Shown here in pieces: positions 11,217 to 25,435 of a DNA stretch of 64,000 bases. How positions within the stretch are numbered: the first letter of the stretch is position 1; each line of letters starts with the position of its first letter. The position numbers and the translations under genes are program-made. This DNA is from Nemopilema nomurai (Eukaryota; Cnidaria; Scyphozoa; Rhizostomeae; Rhizostomatidae). The notes beneath the pieces are model-generated. The model did no database searches and was not told the DNA's origin. It saw only the letters and a program-made list of their open reading frames with translations. The stretch covers positions 1,727,531 through 1,791,530 of the forward strand of contig ML133432.1 in the NCBI GenBank assembly GCA_003864495.1, read 5' to 3'.

Positions 11217-12900
11217 ATGACTGTGGAATCACAGATCAGCTACAACTGTACCGGCGTCATGGCTCCCGTGACACTGTCATACCTCAGTGCCATTGTCGGC
11301 ATCATTTATTGCCCGATAACAACAATTGGCAACGGCCTAATTATCATATCGATCCTGGTCGACCCGTTCAAGGAGCTCCGCACGCAGTTCAATTTCTTCG
11401 TCGTTAATTTGGCTGTGGCTGACCTCATCATAGGATGCATAATTGACCCGCTGACTTCCTGGGCCCATATACAAGAAGCCAAAAGAGTGGAAGTGAGAAA
11501 TGAGTACCCAAGATTCGTCGAGTTCTGCCACTACACCTACTTTGCTTCTGTAACTGCTTCGCTTCTCTCCTTGTCTGCCTTGTCTATCGACCGATTCATA
11601 GCTGTGCGTTTCCCCTTGCGGTACCGCTGTCAGGTTTCCTTCGTGCGCTACGGCGTTGCGGCGCTGTTTATATGGGCGCTTTCCTTAGGCCTGTCCTCGA
11701 TGTACTTCAAGATAGGCTACGTAATGATGGCCTGGGTCATGGCCAGCTTCAGTTGCGTCTTCACCTTCATCATCATGCTCTGCTGCTACTTCCTACTGTA
11801 CCAGGTCATCAAGAGTCGAGAGGAGAGGCTGTTGGCAATGATGAACGCGGACGAAATGGCTCTAGAAATGAAGGAGGACGCACCCTCCGAGGGACATGAT
11901 TCAAAGAGAAGCAAGAAGAAGGAAAAGGAGAAGAATATCCGCGAAACACAGAGTGCCACGCAGACACGAAAGGTAGGCCAATATGCTTCCTCTACTTGGA
12001 TTCTGTAACAGGGTGGCCGTTTTGCTTTTTCTTTAAGAAGCAATACATCTAGGAGAAGGGAACAGAAGCACTCTCGTCTGGAGATGCTTGTCTGAATGCT
12101 GCAACAAAATATTTCTTAGAGCTGCGTCCAAGCGTTCCATAGGAGTTCAGTTTCATAGCACCAAGAGAACGGTAAGGCCCAGTTATAAAATCTGTCAAAA
12201 AATAATTGTTTTACAGCAGATCCTGCCTAATTTTCTCGTTTACTTTTGAAAGCAGTCATCAAGTTAAGGCAAAAAGAAAGGCATCTGACAGGACCTTATT
12301 ACCGCAGCCTCGTTTCCTTTTGTGCTGTCTAAACGGCCCTCGGAATCGCTTAACTCGCAATCGCTAAACTCGCAATCGCAAATTGAACTTTGATCATAGG
12401 TAGGACATTAAACATACCCTCCACAGCCCCTTTATTTCCAATAATACCAAGATTGATGCTCATTTTAAGTGAAACCGCCAACGGCTAGACCCAATATAGC
12501 CGCAGTTGCCATTGGTAATGCTCATTTTGAACACAACCTCGGTTGGCTAGGCCCATTGTAAGAACCGCCACCACCAGTGACCGGGTCCATACGCAATGCA
12601 TGCTGGTCCTCACCACTCTTCTGTTTGCAGGTCGTCCTTGTGCTGATTGTCATGTTCGTACTCTTCTTGGTTTGCTTCGTGCCAGCAACGATCATGATCT
12701 TCATCATCAACCTGCAGCAGGGGGACTGCATCTTTCGCCACTGGCTGCGTGACCTACAGCTGCTGTTCTGCATCACGTCATCCCTCGTCAACCCGTTCAT
12801 CTACACCATCCGAATGCCCAACTTCAGACGCGCCATTCTCGTCGTCCTCCGCCTCCGCAAGACCAACAGCGTCGCAGTGGCAAACATTGAGGGCCAATAA
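11217..12900 (+). CDS. class A (rhodopsin-like) G protein-coupled receptor
   Basis: Seven-pass plasma-membrane receptor. Exon 1 is 11217-11972 and exon 2 is 12631-12900 (phase 0 junction, AAG|GTAGGC to TTTGCAG|GTC), giving 341 residues. There is an N-glycosylation sequon NCT at residues 10-12. Other landmarks are N39 in TM1, NLAVAD with D69 in TM2, C104 at the top of TM3, DRF at 125-127 in place of DRY, CFVP at 267-270 in place of CWxP, and NPFIY at 306-310. The third intracellular loop is long and highly charged (lysine and glutamate runs), and the intron falls where it meets TM6. The second extracellular loop is very short and has no cysteine, so the usual disulfide to C104 cannot form there. 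The ligand is unknown. The short loop recalls melanocortin and cannabinoid-type receptors, but the orthology is not established. Confidence 0.93.
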
Positions 12901-15900
12901 GAAGCTGCCGATCCTTCTACGTAATCAACTTTCATCTAACTAATATATGGTTGCTGTTGCAAACATTCTCACCTGCGCAGATGCTGGGAGCGCATGCTCC
13001 TTGAAAACTAAAAACATAAACTCTTTGTTCTCACCAAAATTAAACATTAATAGAATTTTTTTCCTAGTATCCAAAATTAATGGAAACCCCATCGATTAAG
13101 ACTATTTACAGTATAAAACTACATGCTTTAGCGATTTGGGTTGGTTGATTTTTTCTTGACAAAATGGCGTTTCCAGTTCTTAAAAGGCATATGCTTTTAT
13201 TTTGCTGGGCCTAAAAATTAACCCAATATTGGATTTCTTCCTATAATTCTTAATCAGCATAGCAGTAGTATTAAAGGCAGTTAGTAAGCTTCTGCCTTAC
13301 CTAACTTTGAGTTACCTAACATATTACCTAACATATTAAGAAACCCTTACAATCTAGAGCATTAAGGAAATTAGCTACAGGTTGGAAAGAATTATTGCAA
13401 GCTGAATGCACATAGCGTTGATTGTTTTTTTGAGACATCTTCGTGGAAGCCTCAAAGATCTTTAGAAACTTCAGCCTTCGCCTTGCATTAATAGCTAGTT
13501 GATTATAAATGTTTTCTTCCGAAACTAACATTCGAGAGAGATGGGTTTTTAGATAGGCCCATCTTATATATACAAGGAAATGCTACTAATTGCTAATATT
13601 TTAATTGCGTAGATAATTCAAATTAATCGTGTTTGCTTGTAGAGAATGCTACGTTAAAGTATATAATTAGGTCATGTTAGTTCTGGGTTGGTTAATGACT
13701 TATTGAATTAACGTATAAATTGACTAAGAGTTCTAAGCACGCGTTGGTATCGCTAATAAACATGACGCTGTATGCGTCACAAGGGACACAGGTATTACGA
13801 CGTTTGCATGGAATTTCGTTTGGTATTTAGTTTTGAACAATCTAAGATGAGATTATTCGACACTTCTGTAAATAAGGTAGCGGTGAAACGGTTTTATCCT
13901 TAATTTACAGTTGGTACTTTATTCAGGCATGCAGTCTCTAGGTTATTAAAACCAACTTTTATGAATGAAAAATGCTTAATATAAAGTAAGTAAGTAAATA
14001 TAGAGTAAGTCAAATATAGCCTACGTTGCGTGCGTATTTATTGTATAAAACGATAATGTTAGGGGGTGCTGTATTTCGCTTGGGACCGAGTTCCATAATT
14101 GGCGAATTCTGTATGATACGGTAACATATCTACACATTTTGTAAACAGATAACTCTAATATAAGTAACAAAGTTACGGTGTCTAAGTTATAAACAGTTGT
14201 ATCAATGTTCGAGGCTTACTTAAACTACTTGGGACAACTCACAACTTCACAGCATAATATTCAACCTTATTTATACCTATTTGGCAAAGAAAGCAACTTT
14301 AGAATAAAGAGACAAGATAGGGTACTGCCTTATAGTATTGCCTTGCTTTTCGGTCCGCTCTTGAAGTTGATAATTTTGGGGTACCTTGAGCAAGGGTTTG
14401 CCAAGAGGGTAACTAGAAGCTAGTGTTAAAATGCTATGGAAGCGAAGGTGCATGAAGGTATACCCAAAAGAATATTTGCTACCCATCCACTGAAACCAGT
14501 TTAAAGGCCTTTCAGAAATGTTAATGTAATCTTCTACAAAATTGTGGCTTTTTTCTAAAGGTCCTCATTCCAATGGAATTGTTATAATAGAAGCTTAGTA
14601 TGAGCATTAAGACTTCATAGATTACTTAAAGACATTGGATTTTATTCAACATTGTCCTTCAAGAAAAATTTTTTCTGAGGTACTCTCCTGCCCTTTTTTT
14701 AAAGGTCAAAGGGGCTGCCTGCAATCCCACACACTCAGAAAATGGCAGTTTTCTTAGTTTTTCTGCCCTGAACTTTTCATCAAACTACGGCTTCTATTCA
14801 TTGGCTTCATGGCTAAATTGCAACTTTTGGGCTTTATCTGATTCAACTTGTCAAGCCAATTAGAAGTACATTTTAGCTGATTTTGTGAAATGGGTCCATG
14901 GTATGTAGAGCTTCAGGTTCCCAACTGCAGAAATCAAGTTATCATTTAAGCCTGGTTCTAATCTAATGAAACAACGAGACCATGCCTTTACTTATAGATA
15001 TACGAAATATGACTGTCGTATAAGTTTTGATGTTGACTAGAAGAGAAGCAATGCAAGTGTATGAAGAGGGGTCATTGCCAAATATTACCAGGTGTAGGTG
15101 AGCCACGATGAAATACGCCATAGAATGAAAACAAATACAGAAAATCAAGTAATCCGACGCCAAGTACTGAACCATGGAGAGAGGATGGTCGACCTCGTTC
15201 TGAATCAAAGCAAAAGGAGACCACGGTATTCCACACAAGACTCGGTTCACTTTTTTCAAGCATTCTCGGTGCCTCAGATAACTGACTTGCAAGGAAGTGG
15301 CGTAGCGTCAGGGCGTGCAAGGTATTCAGTGCATATCCTGAGACGATGTCAGAATAACCAATTTCACTAAATTCAAAGCGTAGTAGCTACAATTGACACA
15401 TATGAATCGTCCCTTTTCCGCCAAGATCGCTGCATCGAGTTTTCGTTTGCATTGAGGTACGCAACCAAGGAAAATAAGCCGGTTTACCTTTTCTGACCAA
15501 TCCAGGTACTGCATTTTGAGACTAAATTACTTCAAAATTGACTGAAACAATTGAGAAAAAAGCTGTAAATTTTCAGCTTCCAGTCTCGTAGCAGAATAGA
15601 AATAAATCTCGCCCCGGGTCTTTATAAAGGGCTACAAGTTGAGGAATTACAAGCATGACGATTGCAGATGACCTAGCTAACGAATGCTTTAAGATCTTTG
15701 ACATTGGATCAGACTTTTGTTTTCTTCTAGCAGAAATTGATTTTGGTATTGTTTCTAGGTGATCTAGGCCTTGATTTATAAGGTCAAAATTAGCAAAGGT
15801 AAAAAGCATTACATGGAAGAAAGGGCAGTTAAGGAACGAGCAAGTCAACGAGGCAAAAAACCGGCAGGACTTCAAGCGAGTTCGGAAAAAGTTGCAGACT

Positions 15901-17065
15901 CGTGAACTCATCAAGAAAAAAACAGGTTAAAATTTTGCACGATTAGACTGGTAAATACACATCCTACAGCAGGATAGCAGCTCAATGGAGAGTTGTTGAT
16001 TAGGATGACCAAGGGCTCTCTCTCAAACAATACCAACCAAAGTGCTTAACTTGCAATCATGCAAGAAAAAATCTGCATAAATGCTGAAGTTTTGAATGTT
16101 AACGAGAGCGCAAATCGCAATTTGAATCAAACGTAATTCATTTGTGATTACAGACGTAATACGCTGTCGCGTAGGGAAATACTGCAAACCTCTCGTTTCC
16201 ATTCTGTTTGCCAAAGAAGCGACTGATTTAGCTACTATTTTGAATCCTAATGACAGTGCATATTACAGTTTGAATCAGTGGTTTAGCTGCAAATGTAGGT
16301 CATTTACGGTCATAGACACAATATCCTACTGTGAAGGACAAAACTACAAGTTCCTATATATCTTGACTATTACGTCAACAGAGAAAGGTCTGTATAGTGC
16401 AATTCCAAGTGAACATCAACAGAACGTCATCAAAAGAAAAGTTGTACTAGAGCATGCCAATGAAGGTGAATGTATTTAGTGTGAAGTGGGTTGCAGTTGT
16501 ACATTCTAAAAATACATGCTACAAGTCAAGCCGAGGTGTGTACGATGAGGACAAAACGATTCTGATCAAAAGGCATTAAACATTAATTTATTTGTTGCAG
16601 ATCTCTTTTATAACTAAAAGTTCATTACATTAGTCAACAGCAGAAACAACATGGAAAGACGAGGGGAAGACAGCCAATAAAAGGCTTCCATTAAAGTCTG
16701 GCTATTTATTTGAACAAAGAGACATATTGGCGGGAAAACAATAGTACACAAAAAAGGAAGAATGCAGTTTGGCCTTCTAATCAAAAGCATTCCTCCTTAG
16801 GATGAGACTTTCTAAACACGAGAAGGAGTCAATATCCCAGGGTTACACCGTTATACTTTATAACTAAAATCATTTGAGCAACAATTCTATGCCCGAAATT
16901 TGTGAGCAACTGCGTTTGATTATTAAATCAACTTTACTTAGTGGATTCGTACCTTATTATAAAATACAAACGAAGGCCTTAAATCAACAATAATCACAGT
17001 GACCAACGCAAGGCGAATTCTGATGTTGCAAATAGCCACTGTGCGCTGGAATTGAGTTATTTTCA
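12901..17065. other. intergenic, nothing recognised
   Basis: About 4.2 kb between the GPCR stop and the KCTD9 stop. Frames here are short, overlap on both strands and lack splice context. The 3' UTRs of both flanking genes presumably occupy its ends. Confidence 0.5.
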
Positions 17066-20000
17066 CTACATCAAATGAACCATATGCAATGGAGTAGTTA
17101 TGTTCAAGAATACGGTTCCAATCACATTTGCACCTCTCAAATTGGCTCCTTGAAGATCGCACCCCGTCAAATTGCAGTTCTGTAGGTCAAGAGAAGATTT
17201 TCAGCTTAGACTCCTCATACTCATAATACATTGCTAGATATTCCCACGGCGCTTCAGAAGAGAAATTCAACTAATTGAAAAATTTTTTGCACGAAAAATA
17301 CACCTGAATCAGTTGAGAAACGCTTCGTGGTATAAAACTTCACAATTACGCACTATGCATACGCATGCTATGCGAAGATTATGCTTCCACTTTTTCTTGA
17401 CACCTGAAATCGTAAATTTTGCAACTTTGAAACGCACCTATGCAAAAGGGGCTACATAAAGCTCAGGGCAAACTTCTTTTTAAAATTCGGCTCAAGCGAT
17501 TCAAATGAAATTAGTTCCTTTTAGTGGTAAGTTGCACTTTTACGACCATCAAAAGGGGAGAAAGATCCACGCCCACCTAGCTTGATCGCAAAAGACCCCG
17601 CGAATGAAATCTTGTGGCGTATTTGATGCATTCGTCAGGGGAATGACTAAGGGTAAGTCCGAAATGTGAAGGTAGCCCCCCGTGAAAGAAGTAGGTGCGC
17701 ATGCGTACCCTGCATTCTAAGGCAGACAAGCAATGGAGGAAAGTTTGAAAAAATAAACAACGAAGATCCAACATGTCATGTTCTAGCAGGTTTAATGCGT
17801 CGATTTCGTCTCACAAGTAAATAACCAAGAAAAAGGTAACGCGCTTCTTCAGAGAAAAAATTTGGACATGATTAGAATATCACAGAGCCGCAAACTCATA
17901 AATACCGCATTCAAAGATGAAATAATTTTCTCGCAGATTAGCAAAATGAGTCAACATCTGCCGAAAAATTCTTGCAGATGGTGCAAGGTGCAAACAAAAG
18001 TGCAGAAACGGCTGTTAAATAAACGGGCAAACAGCAAAAATCTGGAGAAAGTTCTCCCTTTTGGCTGGCTTGATAATGAATAATGCAAGATAGGAATTAT
18101 TCCAAAACCGAGATTTGCATCGAAAAAAGTTTCATGCAAATGGCGACACTGTTGAAGAACACTGAGAGGCAAATAACAAATGGGCAACATCCACCTCTAA
18201 GTCTGCGCCAGCCAGCACAGCATCCCTCAAGACGCAGTTTTGCACTGAAGCCCCCTTCAGGTTGGAAACTCGGAGATTTATTCCCGTCATTTGACTACCA
18301 TCAAGGATAGCTCCCTTGAGATTCGCACCTACAACAAACATTACCTTCAAAATGTCTCTATGAATCGATTAACGCAGTAACAACATCAGCTGCTTACAAA
18401 CCGTCGCTGATTAAGATTATTTTCATTTTCCTGTCAAGCATATTTCCCGTACGCAGAAAAATTCCAAGCAGCTTGAAGCAGACGTTAGAGCGTGATGTAC
18501 TACCCTAAGGATGTCGCGGCTTCGCGCCGTTCTAGTTTAGTCACGTTACTGTTTTGCATGGTTAAAATAACTCCTTGTCAACTGCCTGGCTAGTACAAAA
18601 TCAATACAGCTTGAATCAAGACACATCGACAAAGCAGGAGAATCAGTGAAAACAAAAACGAGTAACCAATTGTGCCTTAGGCCGGTTCACTCTAACATCC
18701 ACACGATTGGTCTAAGGTCCGAGAGCAAGATTGGCCGAGATACAAAGATACAGCAGCAGCAACAACAAGATTTGCAGCAACAACAGCATACCTTCAAGAT
18801 TTGCTTTGTGGCACGTTGGGTCCTCGAAGTTGCACCTAATCAACGACGCCCCCTCCAAATTCGTTCTCGGCATTTTCACCCCTCCCAGCGATGCCTCCTG
18901 TTAAACACGCAAAATATCATTATTCTCAACTCAAGCGTATGTACGGCTTACGCTGGTTAAAGCAAAGCCTGCCACTAGATAAGCGCATGAAAGCCTCTGA
19001 AAAAATATCTTTAAATAAAAATTCCATCAAGCATCGATTGTGCTTATCGGCCTTTTCCAGGAAAGCCAGAAAAGTTGGCATTTCTTTTTAATTGGTAACT
19101 GTCAATTGCTAATACCATGAGCTATCATTATCTCATGTTGCTATTTTGTATCATTGCCAATTTTCGTTTTGTCATACTGTTGGGAATAAGATGGAATGTA
19201 GTAATATTTTATCTCTTGTCAAAGTCCTATTTCCACTTTAAGAACAATTTCTGCTTACATCTAAACATGCCCCAGTGAGATCTGCTCTTTCAAGGCAGCT
19301 GTTGCCCAAATTGGCACCTGATAGGTTACATCCAGCAAGATTTGCAAGCTTGAAGTTTACGTATCGGAGATCGAGGTTGGAAAGATCAGCTCCACGTAAG
19401 TCGATGCCCTAAAACAAAGATCGAAGAAGGTGGCCAGGGATTGTGTATGTATTAACAATTATGTAAATATTCATTTACGAATTATGGATCTACTCACATA
19501 TACAATTTTTTCATCTGAAACCGTTAAGGCTTGAGTGCGCTCGTTCATACTACAAATCTTCAAAATACAATGCACAACTCCAGAGTAAATATGAGCTTAA
19601 CGTTGATGCTCTTCATTGAAGGTAAAATTGCAACCAAGAGATGGCCCTTAGCAAACAAACCTGACACCGCAATTCGCAAATGGAAGAGGTGGAAAGCAAT
19701 ATTCGCACAAATTCGTCCCTTTCCATGGGAAAGATGCTGCTTTTCTTCTCGATTCTCTAAAAGAGCGAAATAAATAATCGACTGACTTTAGAATTTGAAT
19801 AATCAAGCTACAACTAAGGTTCTTAATATATGCCACTCATAACTGAAAAAGGTATATCAATCACAAATACTTAATACTTAATCACGTTTCCATTACAACT
19901 AGATTCAATTTTTCGATATAAGCTAAAATTGGACGCAAAAAAGTACATTTGAATAAATAGCAAGCGAATCGCATCATCTGAATAAACTTATTGTATAAAA

Positions 20001-23000
20001 CCACATTATTCATTCTCGATAAAAGCCCAGCAAATTCATTCAAGCTCTAGATAAATAGCAAGCTTGTCTCCTGAAATGGACCTGACCGTAACAATAGGGG
20101 AGGAAATAACCTTCTGATATCACACGCCTCAAATTCTTTTTATGTTAGTGCACACGCCCAGTGTAAACATCAACATTTTCAGAAAAAAACGTTTTTAACT
20201 GCACGTTCATAAAGCAAAATATCTTCCTGTGAAAATAAGGAGTAGAGAGCACTGCACGATGAGGCTTTACAAGACATCTGCATAACCAACAATTTAAATT
20301 TCCCAGCACTCCCTTCCAGAAACAACACATAGAACAACATTTCCCTGGTCTCTACTGCTTTAAAGACAAAAGTCTTATGAACTTCAGCATGGGAGAGAGG
20401 GTAGCAATAAGGGTAGGCCCAATATCGGAAATCTGAAGATTGTAGGGGATTTAATATCTTTCGTGGTAAGCGTTTTGAAAAGTGTTAGATGGGACTTGGA
20501 CAGATTGATGCGCCTTGGAGATAAATGCAACTGATTGAAAGTTCGCAATTTTTGTGGAATTTTAAAATTCCTGGCATTAACGTTCGTTAATAAACTCTAG
20601 AAATCTAATACCTTTATTTGGTGCTCTAACTCATCGACAACTTTTCCAAGACCGTAAAACTTCGCTTCCTCTAAAACACCTGCGATTTCGGATTTTGAGA
20701 AAAGGAGAATCAAATTTTTGCAGATTAAGAGAAAATGCATTACATTTAAGATGAAAAATCATGCTTCAATTCGAAATGTTATACACCTTCACTTTTTGAA
20801 AAACCTTGGTTGAAAACTCTTTGCACATACGGGAATGTTTGCTAGCTTAAACTCATCCTCATTAGTGCTTAAAGGGCGAATTGTATGTAAAGTTACCTAA
20901 ATGACCTATGCAATCAGTTGCCAAAGATCACAGAAACAGGGAATATCTGGGCCTATCAATTACATCTATACCAAGAAGCAATCAAAACACTCTTAAAACT
21001 GGGCGAAATTTCTCCCATTTCTCAACAGCTTCAAATTGTCAATATTTAATACTTCAAAAACCTAAATATACAGAGTAAAAGAAAAGCATCAAAACAAAGT
21101 GCACGTGAAATTGCGTTACGTGACAGTAAACTTGCCTTTTGCATCAACCCTTTCGTCAAGTATAAGTGCACCCTGACGTAAATAATTTAGTAAAGCCTCA
21201 AAATAAATGGGACATCTGTCTATGAGGAAGGCACCCTGTCCATCCACCCTGCTACACCACGAATTCTCTGCAAAATAAAAGGGGTTGGTGTGTAAATACG
21301 TCCTTCGTGTGCTAACAAGGGGAACCTAGATGCTTAGTTATGCTTAAGGCTTTACGGATAAGAGAATACAGCTCAAACTGTAACTGACCGAACACTTCAA
21401 AAGTAATTAGATAGCCCTACATGTTATAGCAGCTTTTCAAGACACTCTAGAACAGAATTGCTTTATACCACAATAAGACTACGTCAAGCATTCTATTAGG
21501 CCAGCCAATCGACGTATTCAATAAAAGATAACATTTTACTAGAGGAACAGAACAACAAACCATCAGAAGAGAACATCCTTGCGAGCATGCTGTCCGGGTC
21601 TTTGGTCAACGTACTTCTGCAAATAGAAATCAAAATTAATAAAAGCGTAGCTTACACGAGTTTTCTATGACAATTTTTCATATGGCAAATAAAAGCTGGC
21701 ATGCCAGCTTTTGATAAAATACACCTGTCATATGAAAAATTGTCATATGAGCTCAAATTGACCTCATCTACACGAGCAAAAAAAATTGTCAATTAAAAAT
21801 TGTCATAGAAAACTTGCTCGTGTAAACTACGCTTAACAAGCGGAACTTGGGCAATTTCCGTACACAACCCTTAAGACGTTCACTTCTGTACCGGTGACCG
21901 GGCAGTAAACGCATCCGCATGAAAGGTCCGGACTCTGCCCCGGAGTTGCCATTCAAACCATCTCCGTCTCCACACAGAATAGACCGGGCTTGGAAAAAAC
22001 TTAATAATCAAAATAACGGATATAAAGAGATAAAGATATAAGGAAGCAGCCGACAGAGGCAATATTTTCGGAGCTGATATGGCTTTTAGGGAGCAACGGG
22101 AATATTTTGGTACTGTGGGAAAAATCCCAAACTGAAAAAGATGATACCATTATCGCAAAGGCTTAGATAGATTAGATACAAAGCTTTTCTCAACTCTCAC
22201 GACTTTTCTATGAATAAATTTGTGATTGTGTGAACTTTTCCACAAACGCCAGATTGGAGTCAACTAGTAACACATTTCCTTTGCATGTTGTTCTCTTAGG
22301 AGGAAAGTATGAAGACAGCTAAATCAAGGACGCTCTGTGCTATTTCACCTTCCCTGTCATATTCTTTCTTACTGTCAACATGAAACATAATCACCACAAT
22401 TTTCCTAAGAAGACGAATACCGTTCTTAAAAGCTCAGCAGGCGGGGTAGCCTGCAAAACTCTCACGCCTTCGTCACGGACTTTATAGAAACGTCAGACTC
22501 TCAGTTTAAAAGTTATGATACTAACAATGGTTATTAGAATGTGGCACGAATACAGCTTGCAAAAGATAGGAAGAGAGTGTAGGTTTTCTTCTGGCTTTTC
22601 TCAATACCCTATTAAACATTTTCTCCCAGCAACATTTTTTAGTGCAAATGATCATACGAAATAATGCTTTCTCGCTATTGGATAACTAAGAGCATAAATT
22701 TGAGTGGATTTACCTTGTAGTAACAAACCGAGTTCCACCAACATTCAGAGTAACCCATTGTCTATTGCCAGTGTGTACTGAAACAAAATTGTTGACAAGG
22801 CACTTTGCAATGTGAGGAAATGTGGACAATAAATAAAAGTCGCAAAATGACAACCTTGCCTTCAGAATTCAAAGCCTGGATCATCTAGCTTGACAAATAT
22901 GATGTAGGGGTTACACTGAAAACATATAGAAATAAAGTTTTATAATGACGTACTCTGAAGGCTGAGCAAATCTTGCAAAACAAACTTTGCAAAGTGCCTA

Positions 23001-25435
23001 CCTGGGACTTTGGAGTTTAACACAGTGGAACATGGAACGACGTTTCCAACGCTTGATGATAAACCTAAAAAGAAACAAGAAGTGCAAAAATCTGTTTTCT
23101 TGGTACTCATCAAAGTCCTGGATACAAGTTGGCCAGTCACACAACTCGAAATGTCCCAAATAGTCCACACCTAAGCGGCTTACATGGAGACTTGAACTTC
23201 TGAAGATTGCTTCGATACACTCATGACATTCCAGTGTCTGGCAATGATTAAACTAGACAAAGTATGCATTATCAAGGACTACCTGACAGTATATTCATTG
23301 TCTTAATATCAGAACTGTGAAATCTTTTAAATGCTTGAACTTCAAACCCCAACAGAAGAAGAATAGCAGGATTATAAATGGATATGGGCAACAGTCACTT
23401 ATCAATTGTCCTAATGTCACTTGCAATGTTAAATGTAGCTAGCCTACTGTTTTGAAACAAAAAAGGAAGCTCTTCCAAATTTCCTCTTTAGAGCAATAGT
23501 AGTAACACAAGGAAACAATTACCATGATGACAGCTTATACTTCATGCTTGCAACAACATGCAAGCTTATACTTTCTGGCTTGATAAGAACATTTGGAACA
23601 ATAAAGAATTTCTTCAATCTGATGCCTAAACATTAATTTTCAGAAAAGTAACAGACAACCAACACCCACCAATAAAATCTTCTCCTCCTGAAACAAGCAC
23701 AGATTCATCATCCCTGTTGAAGGAAAACAAAACTTCATGTCAAAATACATCAATAACTCAACATGCAAGGACTGAACATCAACATATAAATATAACAAAA
23801 CAGACAAAACAGTTTTCTCAATTCCTAATCTGGAAGTGTAAACCCAATTTTCACTGTCTAATGAATTGGGACTTCCGTATAAAGGTAGATAGTCTTGGGC
23901 CTCAAAGGACAAACAAGAAGATCTGCAATGCTGATAGAAAGAAAAGTCATTTAACCAATTTTGCATCAAAACAAACACAGAATTTGTATTGAGCTAAATA
24001 AACCTCAAAAGTAGAATGTTATCGACTTCAGCACCATCCATTGTGAATATTCTCTGTGCTTCAATCTTCAGTTCTTTACTAGCAACCTCCAGGAGCTCAG
24101 GGAAGGATTTTGGAAAAATTACCATCTGAAATTGAATAGAACTCACAATAAGAGATGTTTCAACATATGCAAATAAATAGAACAAATAGAGCTACTTTCA
24201 TCATGGCATTGGATAAAGTTGGAGAGCTTATTAGCAAGATGTAGGCTGATCAAATTTAGTCAAAAGGAAACATTGGGCTGCAGCATTTAAAACATGCTGA
24301 GTCACCAGGTGTCAAATGATGAAAGCAAAAAAGTGCAAAGATACCTGTAGACTAGCCCTTAGTAAAAACAGTGTATATGCCAAACAAGTTTACCAAATTT
24401 TTGGGCCCACTTATGTTTAAAAAGACCACCTCTGGCTTTGCCCAATAGGGGATACTTATATCAAGTGTACCAAGCTTACAAAACAACTTTCATTGACTTT
24501 CCGGATAATTTGCTTGAGTGTAGGGCTTTCCTGATAATTTTCTAAGAATATGTCTCTATGTAAACTCCTTTCCACATAATGACAGGCCTTTTAGGCTTGC
24601 AAGCAAAGACTAACAGTACTTTCTAGAAAATGGGCACTTTGGCTGAGATGTCCTTTTTCAGAGGAGAGAGACCTGCAGAACTAGAACTCTTGACATGATG
24701 TTTCAAGAACCCACCTTACATACATTCAAGCATGATTCACATGGTATGTGAATGAATTAGGGTATAATTTGTCTTTTCAATCAAAAAGCCTAATCTTTTA
24801 GTGGGGGATCAGAACATCAGTAAATCAGCTTGTTAATTTTTCCTATGCTGTGCTCAATTAACCATTCCCTTGCAGAAACGGTTTCTGCCAGCAGAGAGAA
24901 TGCATATTCATGCGTGGATGACATCTGCTCATGAGGTTTCAGACAACTTGTTTGATTCTAGGTGGTCAAATGAATATTCAATAAATAATGGTGTTCTTCC
25001 TTTCCTAGCTGTTTCTGCAAATCTATATAACCATACTTCCTAAAAGAAATACTTAATGAGTAAAGCACCTTGAATCCTTCTCCACCATATTATTATCATT
25101 TATAGTATACTTAAACAATTATTTTAATTTTTTTTCGTTTCAATTTTGATTAGCAATGTTAAAGTAAGTTGGGGGTCCATAGCGTTTTTGTAGGGTCCTA
25201 ATCAGCAAGTAAAATTATAATGTTAAGCTACTTTGCTATATTAGAAATTATTTTTATTTAGTAGATTTAAAGCATGTATTTAAGCTTTCTTTAATCATGT
25301 TTATCGTACATTGTTTGAATGAAAATGAAATGAATGACCTGGACTAAAATAAGTGCAGCTATGTCCAGTAACGTACAATACCTTTCCACCTTCCGATCTA
25401 GCACCATTCTTGAAAAGCTTTAATCTTGAAACCAT
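17066..25435 (-). CDS. KCTD9: KCTD9: BTB and pentapeptide-repeat CUL3 adaptor
   Basis: Thirteen exons: 25382-25435, 24004-24125, 23670-23713, 23002-23064, 22714-22777, 21561-21616, 21136-21267, 20612-20679, 19661-19756, 19259-19408, 18792-18897, 18195-18328 and 17066-17179. They total 1203 bases, or 400 residues plus stop, close to the vertebrate length of about 389. Residues 1-75 form the ubiquitin-like N-terminal domain ([28 protein letters not shown]). Residues about 101-200 form the BTB/T1 domain ([49 protein letters not shown]). Residues about 235-385 form the pentapeptide-repeat helix ([58 protein letters not shown]), and the end is TPLHM. By family knowledge it recruits substrates to cullin-3 ligases; despite the BTB fold it is not a channel. 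Intron 7 uses a GC donor. All phases agree. Confidence 0.95.
17322..17400. repeat. dispersed repeat fragment (copy D)
   Basis: The segment GTGGTATAAAACTTCACAAT near 17328 matches the start of the repeat copies in the RRP12 introns (31228, 44868). It is a short fragment in the last KCTD9 intron. Confidence 0.4.
21643..21834. mobile_element. small palindromic MITE in KCTD9 intron 5
   Basis: About 190 bases that fold back on themselves. AAGCGTAGCTTACACGAG at the left end is matched by the reverse complement CTCGTGTAAACTACGCTT at the right end. TTCTATGACAATTTTT recurs inverted inside each end. The centre is a second palindrome around GCTGGCATGCCAGC. No coding capacity. The left end lies 25 bases from the splice acceptor of KCTD9 exon 6. 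Confidence 0.75.

Noticed and set aside
17951..18310. Several overlapping frames around 18 kb
   Set aside because: Antisense or off-frame shadows of the KCTD9 pentapeptide exon at 18195-18328.
19480..19551. Possible KCTD9 exon reading [15 protein letters not shown]
   Set aside because: The phase does not fit the neighbouring exons, and the exon at 19661-19756 supplies the expected segment in frame.
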